NCBI RefSeq assembly: GCF_031157255.1
Contig: NZ_JAVIFX010000010.1
Span: 1-64,000, forward strand
Direction: 5' to 3'
Length of the DNA: 64,000 nucleotides
Source: Bradyrhizobium sp. LHD-71
Lineage (GTDB): Bacteria > Pseudomonadota > Alphaproteobacteria > Rhizobiales > Xanthobacteraceae
Of this stretch, positions 1-7,609 are shown piece after piece; the stretch's first letter is position 1, and every line of letters starts with the position of its first letter. Under the pieces are notes generated by a model, which was given only the letters and a program-made list of their open reading frames with translations, was not told where the DNA came from and searched no databases. A program made the position numbers and the translations under genes.

Positions 1-6
1 ATGATT

Positions 7-85
7 CTAGTGTCGTTTATGGATCAGAAATTCGCACGACGGACTCGCGGCAACGATGGTGCGAATTTCTGATCCACGACACTAG
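7..85. repeat. Palindromic repeat, type A (copy A1)
   Basis: A 79-nt hairpin with CTAGTGTCG at both ends in inverted orientation and an inner arm GGATCAGAAATTCGCAC. The arms are perfect except that the left arm carries four extra bases between the terminal block and the inner arm (TTTAT against T). The six bases before it (1-6) match the end of the spacer seen at 39571-39583, so a type B partner probably lies just outside the window. It is 10 bp from the stop of the emrB-like gene. Confidence 0.93.
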
Positions 86-95
86 CGGCTGTTCA

Positions 96-1703
96 TCAGT
101 GGCTGGGGTGGCCCGCCGCGCCGTCGACGCCTCGTGTCAGGGCCACGGCGGCCGCCGCGAGGAGGAGCACAACGCCCACCACCGCGAATGCGTCACTGAA
201 ACCCATGGTGAGGGCCTGGCGCCTGACCAGATTTCCGAGCGCGACGATCGCCTGGTGAGCTGCGGCAGCGTGATCCGAAGCACCATGCGCCATGAAGTAA
301 TCGGTGAGCTGGGCAAGCCGCTCACGGACCAGTTCGCTGCCCGGCGTCACCGACTGTCCGATGATGTTGGAGTGAAATTGCTCGCGCTTCGTAACGACTG
401 TCGCGAGGATCGCCGTGCCGATCGCGCCGCCGAGATTTCGCATCATATTCGATATGCCCGACGCCGCCGCCGCGTCCGCGGCGACAATGCCTCCTAGCGC
501 CAGCGAAGACAGCGGCGTCAGCATCAAGGCCTGCCCGAGGGCACGAACGATGTTTGGAATGAAGAACTGATCGCCAGCATAGTCCGGCGACATGTGGATG
601 TTCATGAAGGAGCTTGCGGCGAAAATCAGCAGGCCCGTCAACGCCACATATCGGACCCCGAAGCGCGCCATCAGCATGGGAACCAGCGGGATGAGCAGCA
701 GCTGCGGCAAGCCGGTCCAGGCCAGCACCATGCCGATCTGCTCTGCGTTGTAACCCTGCACTTCGCCGAGATAGGCCGGCAGCAGGTACACCGATCCGTA
801 AAGGGCGAAGCCGGCGAACGCAAAGGCCAGGGTGCCCAGGCCGAAGTTGCGCTGGGTCAGCAGCCGCAGCTTGACGAGCGGGTTCTGCACGCGCAGTTCG
901 ATCCAGACGAAGCAGACAAGACTGACTGCTGCTATGAGCGCCAGGCGGACGATGAAGGGCGAGGAGAACCAGTCGTCCTTGTTGCCTTCCTCCAGAACAG
1001 CCTGCAGGGAGGACAATCCGACCGCCATGGTCAACATTCCGAGCCAGTCGCCCTGCTTGAAGAGCCGCAGCTGCATCGGTTCCGGCTCGAGCGTGAGATA
1101 GAGCGCCACCACCATGACGATGGTGGGAACGACATTGACGAAGAAGATGGATTGCCAGCCATAGGTCTCGGTCAAGTAACCGCCGATGGTCGGACCGATC
1201 GCAGGTGCCACGGTGGCCGATAGCGCGAACAAGGCGAGACCGGTCGGTTGCTGTGCCTTCGGAAGCTTCGTCAGAACGAGCGTGAATGCCATCGGAATCA
1301 GCACGCCGCCTGCGAGGCCCTGAAGCCCGCGCATTGCGATCATCGCTCCGAGGCTGTGCGCGAATGCACATGCGACCGAGAACAGTGCGAACATGATGGC
1401 GCTGGCGATGATGTATCGGCGGAACGAGAATACGCGGCTGAGATAGTCGGTCATCGGAATCACGACGATCTCGCCGATCAGATACGACGTGGAAATCCAC
1501 GAACCGTTGTCCACGCCGGTGCCGATACCGCCCTCGATGTCGAGCAGGGACGCATTGGTGATCTGGATGTTGAGCACCGCCATGAAGGCGCCGATGGTCG
1601 CCGCCAGGACTGCGATCCAGACTGCCGGCGAGGCGCGCTGCGTGCTCGCGGTCGGATCTGCACCAAGCCTCGGGCCCGGGCTGCTGATGGACATATCGGA
1701 CAT
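96..1703 (-). CDS. emrB: DHA2-family MFS multidrug efflux permease (EmrB-like)
   Basis: A 535-residue inner-membrane drug:proton antiporter with the 14-helix DHA2 pattern. The first helix holds MAVLNIQITNASL, matching the LDxTIVNVAL-type motif of EmrB, and the motif C region reads APAIGPTIGGYLTETYGWQSIFF. The ATG start at 1703 has a GGAGG Shine-Dalgarno six bases upstream. It is the last gene of a minus-strand operon, 31 bp after the emrA-like adaptor, the usual order for EmrAB systems that pump hydrophobic compounds across both membranes with an outer-membrane channel. Substrate cannot be told from sequence. Family assignment is firm; the EmrB name is by homology. Confidence 0.93.
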   Translation of the reverse strand: MSDMSISSPGPRLGADPTASTQRASPAVWIAVLAATIGAFMAVLNIQITNASLLDIEGGIGTGVDNGSWISTSYLIGEIVVIPMTDYLSRVFSFRRYIIASAIMFALFSVACAFAHSLGAMIAMRGLQGLAGGVLIPMAFTLVLTKLPKAQQPTGLALFALSATVAPAIGPTIGGYLTETYGWQSIFFVNVVPTIVMVVALYLTLEPEPMQLRLFKQGDWLGMLTMAVGLSSLQAVLEEGNKDDWFSSPFIVRLALIAAVSLVCFVWIELRVQNPLVKLRLLTQRNFGLGTLAFAFAGFALYGSVYLLPAYLGEVQGYNAEQIGMVLAWTGLPQLLLIPLVPMLMARFGVRYVALTGLLIFAASSFMNIHMSPDYAGDQFFIPNIVRALGQALMLTPLSSLALGGIVAADAAAASGISNMMRNLGGAIGTAILATVVTKREQFHSNIIGQSVTPGSELVRERLAQLTDYFMAHGASDHAAAAHQAIVALGNLVRRQALTMGFSDAFAVVGVVLLLAAAAVALTRGVDGAAGHPSH

Positions 1704-1734
1704 CTTTGCCTCCGCCGCGGGAGCTCAGGCCTGA

Positions 1735-2949
1735 TCAATTGATGCCGCGTTCAGCGACGCGCGTGCTCGCTGCCTTGGTATCGATCGTCGGCGTGACGGA
1801 CATGCCTGGCCGCAGCTGCGTGCTGAGCGGCTCATGCGGATCAAGGGCGATCTTCACGGGGATGCGCTGCACGACCTTCGTGAAGTTGCCGGTGGCGTTG
1901 TCCGGCGGCAGCAAAGCAAATTGCTGTCCGCTGGCGGGTGCGATGCTGTCGACGTGGCCATGAATGACGGCTCCGGGATAGGTGTCGACCTCGATGTCAA
2001 CCGACTGCCCCGGCAGCACGTGGGTGAGCTGGGTCTCCTTGTAGTTGGCGACGATGTAGGTGCTGCCGATGGGAACGATGGACATGAGCTGGGTGCCGGC
2101 CTGGACATACTGGCCGACGCGCAGCGTGCGGTTTCCCACGACGCCATCAACCGGAGCGCTGATGGTCGTGTAACTGAGATTGAGCTCCGCCTGGCGCTGG
2201 GCAGCGAGGGTTGCGTCCAGGGTGGCATGTGCCTGCGCGAGGTCTGCCTTCAGGGCGTCGACCTGCTTGAGCGACGATACCACCGTGGCCTGATCGCGCT
2301 GCACGCTGGCGGTGGCGATGGCAAGACGCGATGCAGCCTGTTGGGCGTTCTGCGCGCTGCCGGAGCCGGTCGCGGCCAGATCGGAGTAGCGCCGGTTTTC
2401 CTGTCCAGCGAATGTCAGGCTGGCCTGATCGACGGCGAGTGCGGCGCGCGCCGCGTCGATTGCGGACTGCTGCATATCCAGGGCGGCCTGTTTTCCGGCG
2501 ATCGCCGCCCGAGCCTGGGCGACGTTGGCTTTCGCCTGCTGCAGGGCGACGCTATAGTCGCGGTCGTCGATCCGGGCGACGACCTTGCCCTTCTTCACGG
2601 TCTCGTTGTCGGCGACGGACACATCGGAGATGTAGCCGGAGACTTTCGGCGCAATTGTCGTGTTGTCGGCCTGAACGTAAGCGTCATCGGTCGAGATTTC
2701 GAACCGGCCGACCGTCCAGTAGTGCCACCCGAACGAGATCGCTCCCGCGACAATTGCGGCGGCAGCGACGCCCATCAGCAGCTTTCGCGCGCGACGAACA
2801 GCCGTTGACGAGGTTCTGGGCGTCGCCTCGGATGAGGTGCCGCCAGCGTCGTCTGGCCGCGGCGGGACTCGTGTCTCCTTCAGGCTGGCGGGGAGGGGCG
2901 GAGGGGCCGCCTGGAGTGTCTCGACTTGGAGCGTCATTGAATTGCTCAT
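1735..2949 (-). CDS. emrA: HlyD/EmrA-family membrane fusion protein
   Basis: 404 residues. A proline-rich cytoplasmic N-terminus is followed by one transmembrane helix (around residues 57-78, LLMGVAAAAIVAGAISFGW), then a biotinyl-lipoyl-like beta domain (ISTDDAYVQADNTTIAPKVSGYI), a long alpha-helical hairpin rich in Ala and Gln, and a second half-lipoyl motif (LSYTTISAPVDGVVGNRTLRVGQYV, here split over residues about 255-280). This is the standard periplasmic adaptor of an EmrAB pump. It lies 34 bp downstream of the exported hydrolase gene and 31 bp upstream of the permease, so the three are very likely co-transcribed. The Shine-Dalgarno before the ATG is weak. Confidence 0.93.
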   Translation of the reverse strand: MSNSMTLQVETLQAAPPPLPASLKETRVPPRPDDAGGTSSEATPRTSSTAVRRARKLLMGVAAAAIVAGAISFGWHYWTVGRFEISTDDAYVQADNTTIAPKVSGYISDVSVADNETVKKGKVVARIDDRDYSVALQQAKANVAQARAAIAGKQAALDMQQSAIDAARAALAVDQASLTFAGQENRRYSDLAATGSGSAQNAQQAASRLAIATASVQRDQATVVSSLKQVDALKADLAQAHATLDATLAAQRQAELNLSYTTISAPVDGVVGNRTLRVGQYVQAGTQLMSIVPIGSTYIVANYKETQLTHVLPGQSVDIEVDTYPGAVIHGHVDSIAPASGQQFALLPPDNATGNFTKVVQRIPVKIALDPHEPLSTQLRPGMSVTPTIDTKAASTRVAERGIN

Positions 2950-2983
2950 GAATTCTGGACGAATGCTCTCGGCGAAGTGCGGA

Positions 2984-3823
2984 TCAGGCCTGAGGTCGTC
3001 TCTTGCTCGCGCGGCTGATGCCTGTTTCGGGCTGTTTGCGCTGCCCCGCAGCCGCCAGGATCAGGTCAGCAATCGCCTTTGAATGAGAGACCATGGCGAG
3101 ATGGCCGGCATCCAGCTCGACGGTCGTCGCCTGCATCCGCTTTGCGAGATAACGCTCGAGATCAGGTGATATCGTCTGATCCTGCTTGGAAACGGCATAC
3201 CAACTCGGCTTGCTGTGCCACGCTGCAGTGGTGGTGCGCTCGCCAAACAACGCAGTTGAAGTGGGCTCCTGTTCGGCGAACAACGTCTTCGCTCGTCGCT
3301 GAGGAACGCCATTGGCAAAGTATTTCAGGAAGGCGTCTTCGGAGAGCGTGGTGAAGCCGCCGTATTCACGCACGCCCGCGCGTGCCGGCATCGTCGGAAA
3401 GGTCCCGGACAGTCCAACAAAATCTTCGCCGGCGTCGGGGGCGCGTGCCGCGACATACACAAGCGCGGAGACTTTCGGGTCGGTCCCGGCTTCGCTGACG
3501 ACCGTGCCACCCCACGAATGGCCGACGAGAACGGTTGGACCGTCCTGCTGCGCCAGCACACGGCGCGTCTCGGCGACGGAGTCGCCCAGCGAGGTCAGCG
3601 GGTTTTGGACCGCGGTTACTTTCAGGCCGGCCGCCTGCAGGCGCGCGATGACATCACTCCAACTTGAACCGTCCGCCCACGCGCCGTGAACGAGCACCAC
3701 GTTGTGAGCCTGCATTGGGGCTGGCGCGGAACCATCGGCCGCTTGCGCGGCGCCGGCGGCCGAAAGACCAAGAACGGCAGCAATCGTGCATTCTCTGACG
3801 AACTTACGCAGGGAACTGGGCAT
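2984..3823 (-). CDS. Exported alpha/beta hydrolase
   Basis: 279 residues from the chosen ATG at 3823, which has GGAG six bases upstream; an in-frame ATG at 3835 would add four residues and lacks such a site. Residues 1-31 form a Sec signal peptide ending AAGAAQA-ADG. The mature part has the alpha/beta hydrolase fold: the oxyanion segment VLVHGAWADGSSW, the nucleophile elbow GHSWGG, and a late ELDAGHLAMVSH segment supplying the catalytic His. It resembles the AB hydrolase_6 / salicylate-esterase-like group. First gene of the efflux operon, so it may modify a compound handled by the pump; that link is inference. Confidence 0.88.
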   Translation of the reverse strand: MPSSLRKFVRECTIAAVLGLSAAGAAQAADGSAPAPMQAHNVVLVHGAWADGSSWSDVIARLQAAGLKVTAVQNPLTSLGDSVAETRRVLAQQDGPTVLVGHSWGGTVVSEAGTDPKVSALVYVAARAPDAGEDFVGLSGTFPTMPARAGVREYGGFTTLSEDAFLKYFANGVPQRRAKTLFAEQEPTSTALFGERTTTAAWHSKPSWYAVSKQDQTISPDLERYLAKRMQATTVELDAGHLAMVSHSKAIADLILAAAGQRKQPETGISRASKRRPQA

Positions 3824-3938
3824 GTGCGTCTCCATGGGTTCAGGTCATGGCAAATAATGCGACGCGCCGATCGCACGCGCGATTGTACGTGCGGAGATTG
3901 AGCCCATCCGTTGGTATGAACAGCGTAGCGGTGTTAAG

Positions 3939-5537
3939 TCAGTGGCGACCGAGCGCGATCGCTGGCGTGGCGGCTTGCGGCAGCAGGACCGTGAAACATG
4001 CCCCGCCGCCGGCCGACTGACCGTTCACAGTGATGCTGCCGCTATGGGCTTCGATGATCGATCGGCTGATCGGCAGGCCGAGCCCCATGCCCCCTGACTT
4101 CGTCGTGAAGAAGCTGTCGAACAGCCGTTCCATATCGTCAGGCATGATTCCGGGGCCGTTGTCGGCGACGCTCACGGAAATGTGCTGGTCGGCGGCCATT
4201 CGCGAGGTGATGGTGATGCGCGGCCGCGCGACGCCGTGCTCGAGCATGGCCTGCACCGCGTTCACGATCAGGTTAGAGAGCACCTGCTGAATCTGGACCC
4301 GGTCCATCAGGATGTCAGGAAGATCCGGCGCGAGATCGAGGCGTATCACCACATCGTGTGCGTGCAGTTCGTGGCGAACGAACATCACGCTCTCGTCGAT
4401 CACCGGATTGATCGCCTGACTGGTCCGCGCCAGCGTCTGCTTGCTCGCCATGTTGCGGATGCGCTTGATGATGTCAGCCGCGCGGCGTGCATCGCCGACG
4501 ATCCGCCCCATCAGCGTTTGCGCTTCGCCGACGTCCGGCTCGGCTCGCGCGAGCCAGCGCTGCCCGGCTTCGCCGTTCGTTGCGATGGCGGCGAGAGGCT
4601 GGTTTATCTCGTGCGCGATCGATGCGGTGAACTCGCCCAGCATCGACAGGCGCGCCGCGTGGGCGAGGTCGGCCTGCATGCGGGCAACCGTGGTGCGGGC
4701 CTCGACCTGTTCGGAGATATCGATATGCGCGACCAGCGCCATCCCCCGCGCCCGGATCTCCGGTGGAGCGGCCATGCAGAACAGCGCATCGAACTCGCGC
4801 CCGTCGAGGGTGGGGACACGGATCTCGGCCTGGAAGCCAGGCTCGCGCCGGAAGCTGGTCTCCAGGCATCGGAAATAGATGTCATTCTTGCCGGGCCAGC
4901 CATCCCGCACCGAGCGCCCGACGAGATCATCGCGCTTGCGCGCGCCGAACATCTCCAGTCCCTTCTCGTTCACATCGACAATGGTGGTCGCCTCCATTGC
5001 CTTGCTGACGAATTCCGGATTTCTTTCGACATAGTCCCTGAGATCGTTCACGCCCTGCGCCCGCACTTCGCGCAACATCTCGTTCACCCGGCTCACGTCA
5101 AGGCACCAGAACGAGACCGCTGACACGTTCAAGAACATGCGGTAGCGGGCCTCGCTCTCCTCGAGGGCCTCGCGGATCTTCTGTCCGCGGACCAGCAGGG
5201 CCGTGGTGATCACGATTGCCGCGAGACTGATCAGGCAACGAAACGTCGCTTCGCTGACGCGCTCGTTGCCATGGTCGACCAGAAAGCCGGCGACCGCCAG
5301 CCCCATGCAGCCGGCGGCAATCAGCAACAGTCCGCGCCGATTGGCAAACTGGTTCGCAAGCAGCACGACGACGACGTAAAGGACGGCAATGGCGATTCCG
5401 AACGGCGAGAACGCGTCGACGATGAAGATCGCCAGTGCCAGCAACGCCGCCGCCGCCATCCATGCCGCGCGAACCGGCCACGCCTTTGACCTCTGACTTT
5501 CGTATGCCTCAGGGCCGCCGGTTACGCTGTTCGCCAT
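3939..5537 (-). CDS. PAS-domain sensor histidine kinase, FixL/TodS-type transmitter
   Basis: 532 residues. Three or four transmembrane helices occupy roughly residues 24-115 (MASE-like), followed by a PAS region (about 130-270), a HisKA domain with SIAHEINQPLAA and phospho-acceptor His309, and an HATPase_c domain with N box (LSNLIVNAVQAM), DNGPGI and GMGLGLPIS. The HEINQPL form of the H box is typical of kinases that pair with FixJ-type regulators, and one is encoded at 6486. The gene follows the single-domain receiver gene on the same strand, but 350 bp of tandem palindromic repeats now separate them. Signal sensed is unknown. Confidence 0.92.
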   Translation of the reverse strand: MANSVTGGPEAYESQRSKAWPVRAAWMAAAALLALAIFIVDAFSPFGIAIAVLYVVVVLLANQFANRRGLLLIAAGCMGLAVAGFLVDHGNERVSEATFRCLISLAAIVITTALLVRGQKIREALEESEARYRMFLNVSAVSFWCLDVSRVNEMLREVRAQGVNDLRDYVERNPEFVSKAMEATTIVDVNEKGLEMFGARKRDDLVGRSVRDGWPGKNDIYFRCLETSFRREPGFQAEIRVPTLDGREFDALFCMAAPPEIRARGMALVAHIDISEQVEARTTVARMQADLAHAARLSMLGEFTASIAHEINQPLAAIATNGEAGQRWLARAEPDVGEAQTLMGRIVGDARRAADIIKRIRNMASKQTLARTSQAINPVIDESVMFVRHELHAHDVVIRLDLAPDLPDILMDRVQIQQVLSNLIVNAVQAMLEHGVARPRITITSRMAADQHISVSVADNGPGIMPDDMERLFDSFFTTKSGGMGLGLPISRSIIEAHSGSITVNGQSAGGGACFTVLLPQAATPAIALGRH

Positions 5538-5558
5538 GTCGAATGATCCGCCGCCGGT

Positions 5559-5635
5559 CTAGTGTCCCGAATTCGAAGTTCGCTATACTTTTGCAGCGAG
5601 CTCAGAGCGAACTTCGGATTCGATCAGGACACTAG
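5559..5635. repeat. Palindromic repeat, type B (copy B1)
   Basis: A 77-nt hairpin ending in CTAGTGTCC / GGACACTAG with inner arm GAAGTTCGC-type sequence. The right arm, which faces the following spacer, has extra bases (ATCA) that are absent from the left arm. A 12-nt spacer (5636-5647) leads to A2. This copy has one substitution in the left arm (AATTCG for AATCCG) and one extra T in the loop compared with B2. Confidence 0.93.
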
Positions 5636-5647
5636 CAAGTTACGATT

Positions 5648-5726
5648 CTAGTGTCGTTTATGGATCAGAAATTCGCACGATGGACACGCGGCAACGATGG
5701 TGCGAATTTCTGATCCACGACACTAG
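5648..5726. repeat. Palindromic repeat, type A (copy A2)
   Basis: A 79-nt copy nearly identical to A1 (differences only in the loop region around 5681-5687). Its terminal CTAG at 5723-5726 is shared with the first four bases of the next type B hairpin, so units B1-A2 and B2-A3 are joined head to tail through a single CTAG. Confidence 0.93.
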
Positions 5727-5798
5727 TGTCCCGAATCCGAAGTTCGCCATACTTTGCAGCGAGCTCAGAGCGAACTTCGGATTCGATCAGGACACTAG
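5723..5798. repeat. Palindromic repeat, type B (copy B2)
   Basis: A 76-nt hairpin that begins on the CTAG ending A2. The left arm reads CTAGTGTCC then CGAATCCGAAGTTCGC; the right arm is its complement plus four extra bases (ATCA) facing the spacer. The spacer 5799-5810 is identical to 5636-5647. Confidence 0.93.
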
Positions 5799-5810
5799 CA
5801 AGTTACGATT

Positions 5811-5889
5811 CTAGTGTCGTTTATGGATCAGAAATTCGCACGATGGACTCGCGGCAACGATGGTGCGAATTTCTGATCCACGACACTAG
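5811..5889. repeat. Palindromic repeat, type A (copy A3)
   Basis: A 79-nt hairpin. Its right-hand CTAG (5886-5889) overlaps the end of the single-domain receiver gene: read on the minus strand the TAG of that CTAG (5888-5886) is the gene's stop codon. Confidence 0.93.
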
Positions 5890-6251
5890 CTTCCGAGCGC
5901 GCTTTCGATGCAGTCCAGCAAGGCGACGGCAGCGAACGGTTTCATGAGCGGACCGTATGCGCCCGCTGCCGAAACCTGGGCGTCAAGCGAGGGGTGCGTC
6001 CGGCCCGTAATCATCACAACCGGCGTGTCGTCGTTGATCGTGTCGAGCCGTTTCTTCAGCTCGATGCCGCTCATTCCGGGCATGTGAATGTCGGAGACGA
6101 TGCAGTCGACCTGGCCGATGTCGCTGCTTGCCAGAAAGCTTTCCGCCGATTCATGTCCGCACACGCTGTAGCCATGCGAGCGCAGCAATCCGGCCACCGC
6201 TGTGCGAAGCGAGTCGTCGTCGTCCACGATGGCAATGCGGGCCGTGGTCAA
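5886..6251 (-). CDS. Single-domain response regulator (CheY-like receiver)
   Basis: 121 residues forming one receiver domain with no output domain. The acidic pocket is DDDD at residues 10-13, the phospho-acceptor is Asp54 (VSDIHMPG), the switch Thr lies in VVMITG and the conserved Lys in LMKPF. The start is TTG at 6251 with AAGGAAG just upstream. It is encoded directly before the PAS kinase and divergent from a FixJ-type regulator, suggesting a relay in which this protein shares or drains phosphate. The last codon before the stop lies against repeat A3, which supplies the stop, so the original C-terminus may have been different. Confidence 0.9.
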   Translation of the reverse strand: MTTARIAIVDDDDSLRTAVAGLLRSHGYSVCGHESAESFLASSDIGQVDCIVSDIHMPGMSGIELKKRLDTINDDTPVVMITGRTHPSLDAQVSAAGAYGPLMKPFAAVALLDCIESALGS

Positions 6252-6485
6252 TCTGCTTCCTTCCCGGACGCCGCACGGGGCGTCCCGTCGTCTCTTCTGC
6301 CAGCCTGCGCAGCCTTCCTCAAAATCGTACGCGGGATGCTATCGCCGGGCTGATCGGATCGCGATGAATTTATTTGATTTCTGTGCGCGCTTCAGTTGCA
6401 CAAGGGTTTTGCTTCGTGGTCGACTGGTCTGATCCAGCCATACCAAAGGTTGATTTTCGGCCTGGCGTTTGCTGTGTTCCCGCCC

Positions 6486-7094
6486 ATGGATACTGTGCAT
6501 ATTGTCGATGATGACGAGTCGATCCGGCTATCGCTTGATAGCCTGTTCCGTTCGGTCGGACTTGCGACCAAACTCTATGGTACGACCAGCGAATTCCTGA
6601 CGGCCGCCAGGGGCGACGGGGCGTGCTGTCTGGTCCTCGACGTCCGTCTGCCTGGCCAGTCCGGCCTCGACTTTCAGCAGCAATTGGCCGAGGGCGGGAC
6701 TCACATTCCCGTCGTGATGATGACCGGTCATGGCGACATCCCGATGAGCGTGCGGGCGATGAAGGCAGGCGCGGTTGATTTTCTCGCCAAGCCGTTTCGC
6801 GATCAGGAGATGCTCGATGCGGTGATGGCGGCGATCGAGAAGGACCGGGTCCGGCGCGCAGCGGACAAGGACCATACGGATCTTCGCGCGCGCTTCGAAA
6901 CGCTCTCGCCGAGGGAGCGGCAGGTGATGGGCCTGGTCACGGCCGGCCGGATGAACAAGCAGATTGCCGGCGAACTCAATCTCAGTGAAATTACCGTGAA
7001 GATTCATCGCGGGGCGGCAATGCGCAAGATGGGCGCGCGAAGCCTGGCCGATCTGGTACGCATGGCCGAAGCACTGCATTTGAAGCAGGGCTGA
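6486..7094 (+). CDS. FixJ/NarL-type response regulator
   Basis: 202 residues. An N-terminal receiver (MDTVHIVDDDESIR, phospho-acceptor Asp52 in VLDVRLPG, Thr80 in MMTGHGD, Lys102 in LAKPF) is joined to a C-terminal LuxR/GerE helix-turn-helix (LSPRERQVMGLVTAGRMNKQIAGEL region, recognition helix in LSEITVKIHRG). The GHGDIPMSVRAMKAGAVDFL stretch is characteristic of the FixJ branch. I take the ATG at 6486 because the fold begins there; the frame is open for 30 codons upstream and no clear Shine-Dalgarno decides it. Divergent from the receiver/kinase pair and its likely transcriptional output. Confidence 0.93.
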   Translation: MDTVHIVDDDESIRLSLDSLFRSVGLATKLYGTTSEFLTAARGDGACCLVLDVRLPGQSGLDFQQQLAEGGTHIPVVMMTGHGDIPMSVRAMKAGAVDFLAKPFRDQEMLDAVMAAIEKDRVRRAADKDHTDLRARFETLSPRERQVMGLVTAGRMNKQIAGELNLSEITVKIHRGAAMRKMGARSLADLVRMAEALHLKQG

Positions 7095-7288
7095 ACGCTC
7101 CTCACGTCGTGCTGCAGACGATTCGTTTCTTTGTTTCCGTGCCTGCTCGGGTCGAGACGACGCCGGGCCGGTGTTGCGAACGTTTAATCTTCTAAACTCT
7201 CGTTTAGGGCGACCAAACCCCAGTGTGATTGTTCCTCCGCGCTGCGCCGATAGCTTCGTCGGCCTTGATGCAACGAAGGAGAACATCA

Positions 7289-7546
7289 ATGAGAGCCATC
7301 ATTCTTGCAGCAGCAATCGCCGGTGCTTTGATCGGCCCGGCGCTGGCGAAGCCCGGCGAACCGATGAGGCATAACCGCTATGAGCATCACGCCATGAGCG
7401 CGCATCGCGTCATGAATGCACGCGCCGAGTTCGCGGCGCCGGATCCGTACGGCGTCTATATCGACGGACAGGAGATCGGACGCGATCCCGACGCAAACAT
7501 CCGCTCGTCGTTGCGAAGCGAGTACTACGAAAATCAGGGCAACTGA
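7289..7546 (+). CDS. Small exported protein, unknown function
   Basis: 85 residues. ATG at 7289 is preceded by GAAGGAG at good spacing. Residues 1-20 are a signal peptide ending GPALA-KPG. The mature part is His- and Asn-rich near its N-terminus (RHNRYEHHAMSAHR) and ends with YGVYIDGQEIGRDPDANIRSSL, a short motif found in small exported alphaproteobacterial proteins. No enzymatic motif seen. It precedes the RND efflux genes but a strong hairpin (7567-7585) separates them, so it is probably its own transcript. Confidence 0.8.
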   Translation: MRAIILAAAIAGALIGPALAKPGEPMRHNRYEHHAMSAHRVMNARAEFAAPDPYGVYIDGQEIGRDPDANIRSSLRSEYYENQGN

Positions 7547-7566
7547 CGCATTCGACCGTGCGAGAT

Positions 7567-7585
7567 CGCCGGCCACTGGCCGGCG
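7567..7585 (+). terminator. GC-rich hairpin between a small exported-protein gene and RND genes
   Basis: CGCCGGCCA and TGGCCGGCG are perfect complements flanking a single C, effectively an 8-bp stem with an ACT loop. It starts 20 bp after a stop codon and 25 bp before the RND adaptor start. Only a short T run (TTT) follows, so it may be a weak terminator or a mRNA-stability hairpin rather than a full Rho-independent terminator. Confidence 0.5.
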
Positions 7586-7609
7586 GTTTGCCGGCGAGGG
7601 GGATTGCCG

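Noticed and set aside
5559-5889. CRISPR-like array
   Set aside because: The repeats are long hairpins, the intervening spacers are identical rather than unique, and no cas gene is present.
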